Shown here: in pieces, positions 1 to 9,164 of the stretch
Layout of the letters: every line of letters starts with the position of its first letter
Numbering within the stretch: position 1 is the stretch's first letter
Assembly (NCBI RefSeq): GCF_022811725.1
Contig: NZ_CP094527.1
Location: 3,286,001-3,350,000 of the forward strand
Length of the DNA stretch: 64,000 nt
Direction of reading: 5' to 3'
From: Mucilaginibacter sp. SMC90
GTDB taxonomy: Bacteria; Bacteroidota; Bacteroidia; Sphingobacteriales; Sphingobacteriaceae
Translations under genes and position numbers: made by a program
Notes under the pieces: generated by a model
Told to the model about the DNA's origin: nothing
Databases searched by the model: none
The model's input: the letters and a program-made list of their open reading frames with translations, nothing else

Positions 1-62
1 CGGGACCACTACTGGTCCTGCTGTTTTTACCGGTCTCCCATTTTTTAATAACATAACACACT

Positions 63-1241
63 ATGAAAACAAAGATCATCGCGCTGTTTGCCGCGGCCTT
101 GTGTGCTGTCAGCATGGACAGTATGGCACAAAACCAACCATTTGTAATTAATGGTAAGCTACATAATCTATCGCCCTTGCCTTCTAAAATATATTTAACA
201 GAGCTCCTTCCCGGCACACTGGAAAAACATATCGACAGCACTTTGGTAACAAATGGTACCTACCAGTTTAAAGGCGGGCTGACTGTTGACGAAGCTGTTG
301 CTGTTACGCTCAGTACGGCTGTTAAAGCTAATCCTGTTAAGGATCTCACACTTTACCTCGATAAAGGCGAACTGAACATTGCTTCGGAGGGAGAACTCAA
401 GAATTTCAAACTGTCAGGATCTGCTGCTGCGGCTCAAAACCAGGTTATTGAAATAAGCAATGGTCTTGTCAAAGAGAAAGAAGAGCTCAAAAGGATTACT
501 GCTACTGCCGAATATCAAACTAATGAAAAAATGCAGGCCGACGTATTGAAAAGGGCAAATGCCCTTCCTGCTAAGGGAATATATGATATGTACACCTTTA
601 TTAAAAACAATCCCAGTAATCGCATAAGCCCATTTACTACTTATGCGCTGGTTTCATCTGGTTTTATAGGCAGTACCTTTCAGGATACATTGGTGAACCA
701 ACTACCCAATCATGTCAAAACAGACAAATTAGGTCAGGCCATTTCACGCATCCCGGCAATGCGCGACTCGATGTTAAAAGCCGCCTTAGCTAAGCGAAAA
801 GTTGATGCAGGGAAAATTCCAATTGGCAGCAAGGCTCCAGACTTTACCGAAAACGACCCTCATAATAAGCCAATAAGCCTGTCATCTTTTAAAGGCAAAT
901 ATGTACTGGTTGATTTTTGGGCCAGCTGGTGTTTACCATGCCGCCAGGAAAATCCCAACGTTTTAAAAGCTTACAATAAATATAAGGACAAAGGCTTTAC
1001 GGTGTTAGGCGTTTCTCTTGATTCGGAATCGGCCAAAGCCAATTGGCTCAAGGCTATTGCAAGCGATGCGTTGCCATGGACTCAAATATCCGATCTTAAA
1101 GGCTGGCAGAACCAGGCAGCACAACTGTACGGCGTAGCTTCCATACCGCAAAATTTCCTGATCGACCCGGATGGCGTTGTGATCGCGACAAACCTGCGCG
1201 GTGAAGATTTGCACACCAAATTAGCATCTATCCTTAAATAA
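63..1241 (+). CDS. TlpA-family thiol-disulfide oxidoreductase with DUF4369-like N-terminal domain
   Basis: Predicted exported thiol-disulfide oxidoreductase of 392 aa. Residues 1-22 form a signal peptide ending MDSMAQ. An all-beta N-terminal half resembles the DUF4369 domain usual in Bacteroidota TlpA proteins, and the last ~140 residues are a thioredoxin fold. The redox motif is WCLPC with cysteines at about 290 and 293, followed by the cis-proline region GVASIPQNFLIDPDG. The family reduces or isomerises disulfides in the periplasm. It heads a plus-strand cluster with a second TlpA-like gene and an M16 peptidase, an arrangement often found beside SusC/SusD peptide-uptake genes. Bases 1-62 show no certain gene. 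Confidence 0.9.
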   Translation: MKTKIIALFAAALCAVSMDSMAQNQPFVINGKLHNLSPLPSKIYLTELLPGTLEKHIDSTLVTNGTYQFKGGLTVDEAVAVTLSTAVKANPVKDLTLYLDKGELNIASEGELKNFKLSGSAAAAQNQVIEISNGLVKEKEELKRITATAEYQTNEKMQADVLKRANALPAKGIYDMYTFIKNNPSNRISPFTTYALVSSGFIGSTFQDTLVNQLPNHVKTDKLGQAISRIPAMRDSMLKAALAKRKVDAGKIPIGSKAPDFTENDPHNKPISLSSFKGKYVLVDFWASWCLPCRQENPNVLKAYNKYKDKGFTVLGVSLDSESAKANWLKAIASDALPWTQISDLKGWQNQAAQLYGVASIPQNFLIDPDGVVIATNLRGEDLHTKLASILK

Positions 1242-1249
1242 CAGCCTTA

Positions 1250-1774
1250 ATGAAAATAATCATGAAATATATAAGCTCAACAGTTATAATAATGGCGGCT
1301 TTCGTTTTTTTTATCAATTATAACCTCTATGCCCAAAGCAAACCAGTAAATTTTTCAGGGCAATGGCATTTAAATGAAAGCAAAAGTGATTTTGGGCGTC
1401 TGACTGCCGCCAGTGCAAAAAACGTACAAATACTTACTATCAGTCAAACGGCCGATGAGATTGATATTAAAAGTGGCGATTCAACTGCAGCTACTATAGC
1501 CATGCTTCGTCTTAATGGTAAATCTTCGCAGTTAGTAAGTCACGCGGTGGTGAATGAAATTGCTACCGTATCCAAAAGCGAGTTGACCACTCAGTGGATT
1601 AACGACCATGCCGTAATAGTAACACTCGACCATCCTAAAGGAACTATGCCCCCGGCTATTAAAACTTATACGATTTCGCAGGATCTCCAAACTTTTATTA
1701 TTGACTATAAACTAAAATATGGAGAATCAGAACTGACCGGAAAGCTGATTTACGACAAACAACCGGGTAACTAA
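1250..1774 (+). CDS. Small secreted protein of unknown function
   Basis: A 174-aa protein with an N-terminal hydrophobic export segment ending YNLYAQ, so it is probably periplasmic or a secreted beta-rich protein. The mature part begins FSGQWHLNESKSDFG, which resembles the start of lipocalin-like or DUF-type beta-barrel domains that read W-x-L-N-x-x-K-S-x-F. It begins 8 bases after the stop of the TlpA gene and is probably cotranscribed with it. An in-frame ATG 12 bases downstream (1262) is an alternative start. No catalytic motif is visible and its role is unknown. Confidence 0.75.
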   Translation: MKIIMKYISSTVIIMAAFVFFINYNLYAQSKPVNFSGQWHLNESKSDFGRLTAASAKNVQILTISQTADEIDIKSGDSTAATIAMLRLNGKSSQLVSHAVVNEIATVSKSELTTQWINDHAVIVTLDHPKGTMPPAIKTYTISQDLQTFIIDYKLKYGESELTGKLIYDKQPGN

Positions 1775-1809
1775 CTATATACCTGGTTTACACGAATTAA
1801 AAAACGATC

Positions 1810-2957
1810 ATGAAAAAATTACTCTGGGTATTATTTATGGCCGCTCCCTTTATGGCGTTCGCCCAAAAACAAACCAACTTCGAGATAAGGGGCAAACTGG
1901 ATAGTATAGATGTGCCAATGGTTTACATTGTACATGGACAGGGTTATACCCGTATAATAGATAGCGCGAGGGTAAACAATCATGCCTATAATTTGAAAGG
2001 CTATGTACAAGTAGGGCAGCAGACCATGCTGATGACTTACAATATGAGTACCAGCAAAGAATTTCATGCAGATGGTTTGGCGCTAATATTCTTGTCTCCT
2101 GGTAAAAGCATTGTCAGGCATGGTAAAGAATTTCGTAATGTCACTGTAACCGGCTCTGCTGGTTACAGTGACTATAAGGCTTTAATTACAATTGCAAAAC
2201 CTTACGAACAAAAAAACGAGGCACTTAAAACCAGGACGTATCAGTTACTGAAACAAAACGATACACTTGAAGCCAATAATACCAGTGCGGAACAAATTGT
2301 TTTTGAGCAGCGTTTTATGGATAACGTATACGGATCGTTCATTAAACAACATCCGCAATCGCCAGCCGCGTTTTTCGCCTTGCAGAAGTTAGCCGGAACC
2401 GGTCATAATGTAGACGGCCCAAAACTAAAACCTTACTTTGATCTGCTTCCGGAGAGTGTAAAAGAAGCGAAGATGGAAAGCTGTTTGAAAAGAAGTTAAA
2501 AGATGCCATCACCTTTAGCACTAAGGGGGCAATAGGTACCTTAGCTACAGATTTTAACCTGCCGGATACTGCCGGACACACTGTAAAGCTTTCGGATTAT
2601 AAAGGGAAATACCTACTGGTTGACCTTTGGGCCAGCTGGTGTACACCCTGCCGGGCAGATAACCCTCATTTGGTAGCGGCATATAAAGCCTATCATCAAA
2701 AAGGCTTTGAGATTTTGAGCGTATCCCTGGATACCAGGACACGTGAAAAAGCGTGGCGCAAAGCCATCACCCATGATCATTTAGAATCGTGGGCACATGT
2801 AGCTGATCTTGATCACGAAATTAACAGCGTAGTAACGCTATACGGCGTAAGCGGGATACCGCAAAATTTCCTTATCGGCCCTGATGGTAAGATCATTGCC
2901 CGCAGCCTGCGCGATGGCGAACTTGAAAAACAACTCAGCAAGATATTTAACAATTAA
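1810..2957 (+). pseudogene. Second TlpA-like thioredoxin gene, broken by a -1 frameshift
   Basis: Two reading frames together encode one DUF4369-plus-thioredoxin protein like its upstream neighbour. The first frame (1810-2499) carries the signal peptide and N-terminal domain, then runs into a stop. The second frame carries the thioredoxin domain with WCTPC and GVSGIPQNFLIGPDG and ends at 2957. Shifting back one base at the GTAAAAG run (2458-2464) gives V-K-R-S-E-D-G-K-L-F-E-K-K-L, which restores the expected linker. Loss of one A from a five-A run would explain it. It could be a real mutation, a sequencing error or, less likely, recoding. No good internal start precedes the thioredoxin part. 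Confidence 0.85.
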
Positions 2958-2971
2958 ATTCCTCTATTTTC

Positions 2972-5767
2972 ATGGATATTAAAAAACTGATATTAACCGT
3001 CGCCGCAGGCCTTGCCGGTAATGTGGCTATGGCGCAATCCATTCCACCTGATCCGGCTGTAGGTACCGGCAAGTTGGCCAATGGTTTTACCTACTATATC
3101 CGCCATAACGAAGAGCCTAAAAAGCGTGTAGAGTTATACCTGATTAACAAAGTAGGCTCCGTTCTGGAAGACGATGACCAGCAGGGGCTGGCACACTTTA
3201 TGGAGCATATGAACTTTAACGGGACGAAGAACTTTCCCAAAAACGACCTGGTAGATTACCTGCAAAAAGCAGGTGTTCGATTCGGGGCCGACCTGAACGC
3301 TTATACCAGCTTTGACGAAACTGTTTACCAACTGCCCATCCCTACAGATAATCCGGCCATGTTTGGCAATGGTATTCGCATCATGCGCGACTGGGCGCAG
3401 GACGCCACTTTAGACCCTACAGAAATTGAAAAGGAGCGGGGTGTGGTATTAGAGGAGGAACGGTTAGGTAAAGGAGCGAGGGACCGCATGTCAAGACAAT
3501 ATTTACCTATGATGCTGAACCATGCCCGCTATGCCGACAGGCTGCCGATTGGTACAGATGCGGTATTGACAAAATTTAAACCCGAAGTGATCAAACGGTT
3601 TCATCATGACTGGTACCGCCCGGATCTGCAGGCATTGATCATCGTGGGTGATGTTGATGTGAATGAAGCTGAAAAATTGGTGAGGGAAAAATTTACTGAT
3701 CTGAAGAATCCGCAAAATGAACGGGTGCGTACGCAGTATACTGTCCCGCTTACCGGCAAAAGCCAGTTCCTGATCGTAACAGATAAGGAAGAAACATCAA
3801 CCGATCTGCAGATCATGATGAAGCACCAGGCTCCGGAATTGAAGACAGAGCAGGATTATATCACTTCTATTAAACAAAACCTGTTTAACCAGTTACTTGA
3901 TAATCGCAGGTTGGCCGAGTTAACCAGGGAAAGCAATCCGGCTTTTACCGGTATGAGTGCGGGTATTGGCGGATTGTTAAAAAATATAGATATGCTGAGC
4001 TTTAGTGTATCGGCTAAAGAAGGCCGCCTTGAGCAAAGCTTTGCGCAAACCTGGCGGGTTATAGAACGGGTTAAACGATATGGCTTTACCCAGGCTGAGC
4101 TTGACCGGGTGAAGCAAAGCTACCTGCGCGGCATGCAAACCAGTTTAAACGAACAGGGTAAAACCCCCTCAACCAGTTACGTAAAAGAATATCAGCGTTT
4201 ATTTTTGGCTGGCGAAGCATCCCCAGGCATTGCCTGGGAGTACCAATTTACCAAAGATCATATTGGTGCAATCACACTTGCAGATATCACCAACCTTATG
4301 GCCGGGTATTTATCATCAAAAGATGTGGATATACTCGTATCAGCTCCCGAAAAGGACAGGAATTCCCTGCCCAACGCTGCAACTGTTCAAAATTGGATAG
4401 CCAGGGTAAGCCAGGAAGATATCCAGCCGTTTAAGGATGATGCCGTTATTAAACCCCTGCTTGCTGTGAAGCCTCCGCCAGGTAAAGTGGTGAGCAAAGA
4501 GGTTATAGCCCAGCTTAACATCACCAAACTTACGCTTAGCAATGGTGTGAAAGTGATCCTGAAACCAACTGATTTTAAAAATGACCAGGTAATTTACGGT
4601 GCCTTTGCACCCGGTGGAACATCACTTTACGAGCATACAGACTACGATGTAGCCTCAAACGCGGGCGGTATCATGAACAGGATGGGTTTGGGCGACTTCA
4701 GCATGGTACAGCTTAATAATTTGTTTACCGGCAAAGTAGCTTCATCGGCAGCTACGATAATCGGGCGCTCGTCAACCATAAGAGGGGGGGCTGCACCCAT
4801 GGACCTGGAAGCGGCTTTACAGCTTACTTATCTCCAATTTACCGCTCCCCGCAAGGACACGCTGATGTTTAAAAACACTATTAATAACGCCATTGCTGGC
4901 CTTGCCAATCGATATGCCAGTCCGGCTAACGTGTTTGCTGACACAATAAGCTACGTGATGGGTGACTATAACTATCGTTCTGCCGGGCCAACCGCAGAGC
5001 GCATCGGTAAAATTACTTTAGACCGTTCTTATGATATTTATAAAGAGCGTTTTGCGGATGCTTCCGGGTTCACTTTTGTGTTTGTCGGTAATTTTAAGCC
5101 CGAAACGATAACCCCTTTATTGGAGCAATACCTGGGCTCCCTGCCAGCTACCCATCAAGTTGTAAAACCGCGCGACCTTGGGATCCATATCCCGGCCGGG
5201 CATATTGTAAAAAAAGTATACAAAGGAACAGAGAACAAAGCCACAGTGCAACTGGTATTTAGCGGCGATTACACTTACAGTCCGGAGGCCAACCTTGAGC
5301 TGAAAGCTTTGGGGGAGGTATTACAAATCAAGGTATTGCAACAACTTCGTGAAGCCGAAGGCGAGGTATATAGTCCGCAAGTACAAACCAGTTACAATAA
5401 GTACCCGCATAATCGCTTCGCACTTACTGTAGCTTTTGGTTGTGCCCCGCAAAATGCAGATCACCTGGTTTCTATGGTAGAGCAAGAGATGAAGGCATTG
5501 AAAGAGAAGGGCCCGGATGCCGACGATGTACAAAAATTTAAAGCACAATATCAAAAAAATGTCGAGCTGGCTTTAAAGGATAACGGTTTCTGGATGAATT
5601 ATTTGCTTAATCAGTACGAGAATAATGAAGATCCGCTGCAGGTGCTTGACACCGATAAACTACTGCAAAAAATTGGTCCGACTTCGTTAAAACAGGCAGC
5701 ACAAGTATTTCTGTCTGGCCGTAACATGATCACGTTTCAACTATTGCCTGAAAAAGGCGCTGAATAA
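2972..5767 (+). CDS. M16 family zinc metallopeptidase (insulinase/PqqL-like), exported
   Basis: Predicted periplasmic zinc endopeptidase of 931 aa, the usual length for two-lobed single-chain M16 enzymes. A signal peptide ends near residue 21 (GNVAMAQ). The inverted zinc motif HFMEH lies at residues 75-79, and a further conserved glutamate cluster is in VVLEEERLGKG. The N-terminal half has the active M16 domain and M16_C repeats, while the C-terminal half (from about residue 520) is the inactive partner lobe. The gene starts 14 bases after the broken TlpA gene, and the strong terminator at 5798 closes the cluster. It probably degrades imported peptides. Confidence 0.93.
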   Translation: MDIKKLILTVAAGLAGNVAMAQSIPPDPAVGTGKLANGFTYYIRHNEEPKKRVELYLINKVGSVLEDDDQQGLAHFMEHMNFNGTKNFPKNDLVDYLQKAGVRFGADLNAYTSFDETVYQLPIPTDNPAMFGNGIRIMRDWAQDATLDPTEIEKERGVVLEEERLGKGARDRMSRQYLPMMLNHARYADRLPIGTDAVLTKFKPEVIKRFHHDWYRPDLQALIIVGDVDVNEAEKLVREKFTDLKNPQNERVRTQYTVPLTGKSQFLIVTDKEETSTDLQIMMKHQAPELKTEQDYITSIKQNLFNQLLDNRRLAELTRESNPAFTGMSAGIGGLLKNIDMLSFSVSAKEGRLEQSFAQTWRVIERVKRYGFTQAELDRVKQSYLRGMQTSLNEQGKTPSTSYVKEYQRLFLAGEASPGIAWEYQFTKDHIGAITLADITNLMAGYLSSKDVDILVSAPEKDRNSLPNAATVQNWIARVSQEDIQPFKDDAVIKPLLAVKPPPGKVVSKEVIAQLNITKLTLSNGVKVILKPTDFKNDQVIYGAFAPGGTSLYEHTDYDVASNAGGIMNRMGLGDFSMVQLNNLFTGKVASSAATIIGRSSTIRGGAAPMDLEAALQLTYLQFTAPRKDTLMFKNTINNAIAGLANRYASPANVFADTISYVMGDYNYRSAGPTAERIGKITLDRSYDIYKERFADASGFTFVFVGNFKPETITPLLEQYLGSLPATHQVVKPRDLGIHIPAGHIVKKVYKGTENKATVQLVFSGDYTYSPEANLELKALGEVLQIKVLQQLREAEGEVYSPQVQTSYNKYPHNRFALTVAFGCAPQNADHLVSMVEQEMKALKEKGPDADDVQKFKAQYQKNVELALKDNGFWMNYLLNQYENNEDPLQVLDTDKLLQKIGPTSLKQAAQVFLSGRNMITFQLLPEKGAE

Positions 5768-5797
5768 AGTTAGTTTTATACCCCTGTTTTATCTTTT

Positions 5798-5828
5798 GAT
5801 AGCGCTGTGCAAACAGCGCTATCTTTTT
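5798..5828. terminator. Intrinsic terminator between convergent genes
   Basis: A perfect 11-bp stem, GATAGCGCTGT paired with ACAGCGCTATC, has a four-base loop and is followed by five T residues. An A-rich stretch precedes it, so it may work in both directions between the M16 gene and the convergent sigma factor gene. Confidence 0.9.
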
Positions 5829-5862
5829 ACAGTACTATCAGATTAAAGAGATCGATCTGCTG

Positions 5863-6447
5863 TTATTTGCTGCCAATTAGCATGGCGATAAACAATACCA
5901 AACCTAAACGGCCGCGCAAAATTTTAAGCGCATGCTTAACCTGGGTTTTAACTGTAAGCTCAGACAGGTCAAGCTGCTGAGCTATTTGCTTATGGCTCAG
6001 GTTTGCTCTCCGGCTTAATATAAAGATCTCTCTCATGCGTGGAGGTAATGCATCAATTTCACGTTCAATGATGGAAGCTAATTGCTTTTCTCTGATAGCA
6101 TGATCTGTAACGCAGCTGCCTGCTTCATAAAACGCTTTAAAGGAGTTGACATATTTGGAGTTAACTTCCTGGCGGGTAAACCAATCTATAACTTTGTTTC
6201 TCATTGCTGCATACAGGTAGCCGGCAATATTTTTGTCGGGATCAAGATATTCCCTCCGGTTCCAAAGGCTGATAAATGTTTCCTGAACTATATCCTGTGC
6301 ATCCTCCCTGCTTGCCACACGTTTACACGCGTCGACAAACATTAAGCCGAAATAACGTTTATAAATTTCATTATAAGCTTCATGGTTCCCCGATTTTAAT
6401 AATTCGGACAAAGAATGATCAGAAAAAACACTTATATCATCCATCAT
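5863..6447 (-). CDS. ECF RNA polymerase sigma factor, FecI/RpoE type
   Basis: A 194-aa sigma-70 family factor of the ECF class. Region 2 is recognisable in EIYKRYFGLMFVDACKRV and DAQDIVQETFISLWNRR. Region 4 ends with the helix-turn-helix LSHKQIAQQLDLSELTVKTQ. The C-terminal tail is hydrophobic, as in many Bacteroidota FecI homologues. Such factors normally sit beside a fecR anti-sigma gene and a SusC/SusD pair. Here the next gene upstream is 520 bases away and is unrelated, so the partner anti-sigma factor is missing or elsewhere. It converges on the M16 gene. Confidence 0.93.
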   Translation of the reverse strand: MMDDISVFSDHSLSELLKSGNHEAYNEIYKRYFGLMFVDACKRVASREDAQDIVQETFISLWNRREYLDPDKNIAGYLYAAMRNKVIDWFTRQEVNSKYVNSFKAFYEAGSCVTDHAIREKQLASIIEREIDALPPRMREIFILSRRANLSHKQIAQQLDLSELTVKTQVKHALKILRGRLGLVLFIAMLIGSK

Positions 6448-6455
6448 ATAATCAA

Positions 6456-6463
6456 CAAAGCTA
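6456..6463 (-). promoter_or_regulatory. Candidate -7 box for the ECF sigma gene
   Basis: TAGCTTTG on the minus strand matches the Bacteroidota -7 consensus TAnnTTTG. It lies only 8 bases before the ATG at 6447, which would imply a very short leader or use of the second ATG at 6444. No clear -33 TTTG is seen at the right distance. Confidence 0.35.
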
Positions 6464-6969
6464 AAAATAGCTAAATATTTCGTTAATCCTGTGTTAAATA
6501 CCCATCAATGATAGTTCATCCCGCATTTTTGCACGCAGAACGGTTTAGAATGAGGGCATTCGCTTTTCAGAAGATTGAAATTCTTTGATTTTATCGCTAA
6601 GTGATAACCTGATAAGGAAGGTATAGGTTTTTAAGTTGTGTAGTTGGATCAATACTTACCCTTTCCTCTTTTGCTATCATCAGAACAAATCAGAGACTTA
6701 CTTTTTTAAAGAACGCAGCTTGGAAGTAAAACTTGACACCGTTATCCTGTCGGATACTTATGCTTTCATCAGCAGATTGAGTTTCTGGGTCCGGATGCCA
6801 GGACAGAGCTGGCGGGAGGGACTTTGCAACGGGTTCGCCGGGCTCAAAGCATGTAAAAATAGGGTGTGGTGTCATTGCCCCGAGCATTAAAATGCCGGAA
6901 ACAAATTTTCTCCCGCGTAGCAAATATTAGCAAAGGGCTTGATTATATTAGATTTGGAACAAATCCGGC
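6464..6969. other. Intergenic stretch without a recognisable gene
   Basis: About 500 bases between the sigma factor and the sulfite-oxidase-like gene. Open frames of 77-84 codons exist on both strands at 6636-6923, but they overlap each other, lack a good ribosome-binding site and match nothing I recognise. I see no terminator hairpin or RNA gene here. Confidence 0.5.
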
Positions 6970-7665
6970 TTAATCGCTGTAGCGGTCGTTACGCCAGGGG
7001 TAGGCCGTGTTGGAGTAGCCGCGCTCTTCCCAAAAGCCAAGCTGGTTTTCGGCCATGAACCGGATGCGCTTGATCCATTTGGTACCTTTCCAGGCATACA
7101 GTTGAGGTGTGATCATGCGGCAGGGGCCGCCGTGCTCTACTGTCAATGGCTGCCCGTCAAAAGTATGGACTAAAAGCACATCCGGCTTTAATGCTTCTTC
7201 CAGCGCTATGTTGGTGGTATAAGTATCATAACCATAACATAGTAAATGGGTGGCTTCCGGCTTGGGTTGTACCAATGCAGCCAGGTCAAGCAGGCTCACA
7301 CCTTTCCAGTGCATGTTCAGCTTTGACCAGGTAGTGACGCAATGAAAGTCGGAAGTATCTTTGGTTTGCGGCAGGGCGATGAAATCCTTCCAGGTCAATA
7401 CTAAGGGATGTTCCACAGCACCGTCGATGGTAAGCCGCCAACGCGCCTGTGAGATATTGGGATGATAACCGAGATCAAGTACCGGCCATTTTACAGTAGG
7501 CGTTTGTCCGATAGGAATGGTCGGTATGCCGTGCCGGTTTGGTTTACCCGAGCCTTTCGGGAGGTCATCAGCCATCGAAGGAGTAGACTTCATTTGCTGC
7601 TCAAAGCGCATTTTAAGCTTCATGCGTGCTTCCACAATGCGCTCCAATTTTTCCGGATCTTCCAT
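6970..7665 (-). CDS. Sulfite-oxidase-like molybdopterin-dependent oxidoreductase
   Basis: A 231-aa cytoplasmic-looking protein with the oxidoreductase molybdopterin-binding domain (sulfite oxidase/YedY superfamily). The molybdenum ligand is the cysteine in DFHCVTTWS, about residue 109. Downstream motifs such as VEHGGPCRMITPQLYAWKG (about 180-200) and the C-terminal GFWEERGYS are typical of the short sulfite oxidase-like branch. No Tat or Sec signal is present, unlike MsrP/YedY. Substrate is unknown. It lies 8 bases downstream of the flavoenzyme gene and is probably cotranscribed with it. Confidence 0.9.
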   Translation of the reverse strand: MEDPEKLERIVEARMKLKMRFEQQMKSTPSMADDLPKGSGKPNRHGIPTIPIGQTPTVKWPVLDLGYHPNISQARWRLTIDGAVEHPLVLTWKDFIALPQTKDTSDFHCVTTWSKLNMHWKGVSLLDLAALVQPKPEATHLLCYGYDTYTTNIALEEALKPDVLLVHTFDGQPLTVEHGGPCRMITPQLYAWKGTKWIKRIRFMAENQLGFWEERGYSNTAYPWRNDRYSD

Positions 7666-7673
7666 ATGCTAAT

Positions 7674-8663
7674 TTAAGCATTTAAAGCTTCTGCAAGCAA
7701 GCGGTATGATTTTAGCCGGGCCTCCTGGCTGTAGATATGCGAAGTTACCATTAGTTCGTTAATCCCGGTGCGGATGATGAAGTCCGTTAATTGAGTTTGA
7801 ACCGTAGCCTTACTGCCGAAAAAGGAATAAGCCAGCATCTGCATGGCTGCCTCGCGTTCAGCGGCGCTCCAAATATTATTGATATTTTCAACCGGCGGTG
7901 GGAGCAGTTGGCGCTTACCGGTAATGATGCCCCTGAACAGCTGTTGTAATGAAGTGGCCAGGTACTGTGCTTCATCATCAGTATCGGCGACTACCACATT
8001 TACACAAGCTATAACATAAGGTTCCTGTAGGTGTTTGGATGGCTTAAATGATTTTCTATACAGATCAATAGCCTGCAGGAAATAAGCCGGAGCAAAATGA
8101 CTGGCAAAAGCATAGGGGAGCCCTTTAGCAGCGGCCAGGCGGGCACTGTCCAGGCTGGAGCCCAGTATCCAGATAGGTATATCCAATCCTTCCCCCGGAA
8201 TGGCGCTTACCCCGTTTGGATGATCTCCGGTCAAATAATGCTGCAATGATTCCACATCTTGCGGAAAATGAAACGCAGCGTTCATATTCTCTCCGCGAAT
8301 AGCGAATGCGGTGGTTTGATCGCTGCCTGGCGCTCTTCCCAACCCAAGATCGATGCGGCCGGGATACAGTGTTTCAAGGGTGCCGAACTGCTCTGCCACC
8401 ACCAAAGGCGAATGGTTAGGCAGCATAATACCGCCGGAGCCAACACGGATGCTTGTGGTATGCGCAGCAACATGCCCTATGAGCAAACTGGTAGCCGAAC
8501 TGGCCACATTGATCATATTATGATGCTCGGCGAACCAGTAACGTGTATAACCTAAAGCTTCTGCCTGCCGGGCATTAACAACGCTGTTTTGAAAACTGTC
8601 GGCAATGGTATGTCCTTCAATCACGGTTGCCAGGTCAAGTACGGAATAGTTGATAGATGCCAT
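7674..8663 (-). CDS. LLM-class (luciferase-like) flavin-dependent oxidoreductase
   Basis: A 329-aa protein from the bacterial luciferase-like monooxygenase superfamily, group using the signature ALGYTRYWFAEHHNM near residue 45. Further family segments are RVGSGGIMLPNHSPLVVAEQFGTLE and PGRIDLGLGRAPGSD. The family uses FMN or F420 in a TIM barrel. I chose the ATG at 8663 (MASINYSVLD) because the fold starts there; the reading frame extends upstream to 8951, but that extension has no family similarity. It forms a probable operon with the molybdoenzyme downstream. Confidence 0.9.
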   Translation of the reverse strand: MASINYSVLDLATVIEGHTIADSFQNSVVNARQAEALGYTRYWFAEHHNMINVASSATSLLIGHVAAHTTSIRVGSGGIMLPNHSPLVVAEQFGTLETLYPGRIDLGLGRAPGSDQTTAFAIRGENMNAAFHFPQDVESLQHYLTGDHPNGVSAIPGEGLDIPIWILGSSLDSARLAAAKGLPYAFASHFAPAYFLQAIDLYRKSFKPSKHLQEPYVIACVNVVVADTDDEAQYLATSLQQLFRGIITGKRQLLPPPVENINNIWSAAEREAAMQMLAYSFFGSKATVQTQLTDFIIRTGINELMVTSHIYSQEARLKSYRLLAEALNA

Positions 8664-8804
8664 GACACAAAAGTAATACCTTAGCATTGGGCAAATGTCA
8701 GATGCGTCCCATATTCGCAACTGCATTTTAAGTGCGTTACACCTAATTATACGAAAACTATCGAAACACAGCGGTGATAGTTCATCCTGACGATTATTTA
8801 TTAT

Positions 8805-9074
8805 TTGTCCATAGAAAATTATCCGGTTTGCTTTGTAAACGCGCACGGGGGTGGCATCAGGGCTACCGTATGGACAACTGTGGTCATCGGCACATTGGAT
8901 GAGGAATTGTGGGCAGATACTGCCAAGATCAATAAGTTTGGTTGCCAGCACTATGCTTTCTCTTATTCCGGAGCATCCGGCGGAACGATCGGGTTAATGT
9001 TGCTGGCAGCCTCGCGCCATGCCCACCTTCTGGACCTTGCCAGTGACCAGCTTTATCATGCAGGTTTTTTTTGA
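8805..9074 (+). pseudogene. Fragment of a patatin-like phospholipase-type gene
   Basis: About 89 codons carry two patatin-like hallmarks: the oxyanion motif GGGIRA in VNAHGGGIRATVWT, and the nucleophile elbow in SYSGASGGTIGLML (G-x-S-G-G). In intact large patatin-like proteins these motifs sit inside a protein of several hundred residues. Here there is no convincing ATG (the frame opens with TTG), no ribosome-binding site, and the frame stops soon after the elbow. It is best read as a gene remnant. The surrounding 8664-8804 holds nothing recognisable. Confidence 0.55.
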
Positions 9075-9116
9075 GTAATTAGTATTGTCGTAACCCGAAA
9101 CGGTTCTTTTTTAATG

Positions 9117-9147
9117 TTGACTGTTTTTTTTAAAAAAGCTACCTTTG
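9117..9147 (+). promoter_or_regulatory. Bacteroidota-type promoter for purL
   Basis: TTG at 9117-9119 and TACCTTTG at 9140-9147 are separated by 20 bases, matching the Bacteroidota housekeeping promoter (-33 TTG/TTTG, -7 TAnnTTTG). The purL ATG is 18 bases downstream of the -7 box. Confidence 0.75.
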
Positions 9148-9164
9148 CACCTTGAAACAAGGAT

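Noticed and set aside
1810..2957. Programmed -1 frameshift to make two products from the TlpA-like gene
   Set aside because: The GTAAAAG site is not a classical X-XXY-YYZ slippery heptamer and no stimulatory hairpin or pseudoknot is evident. A one-base deletion is simpler.
6636..6923. Coding genes in the gap after the ECF sigma gene
   Set aside because: Overlapping 77-84 codon frames on both strands have no start signal or recognised motif, and neither is clearly better than the other.
8664..8951. Upstream extension of the flavoenzyme frame
   Set aside because: The luciferase-like fold starts at ATG 8663. The extra 96 codons have no similarity and overlap noncoding-looking DNA.
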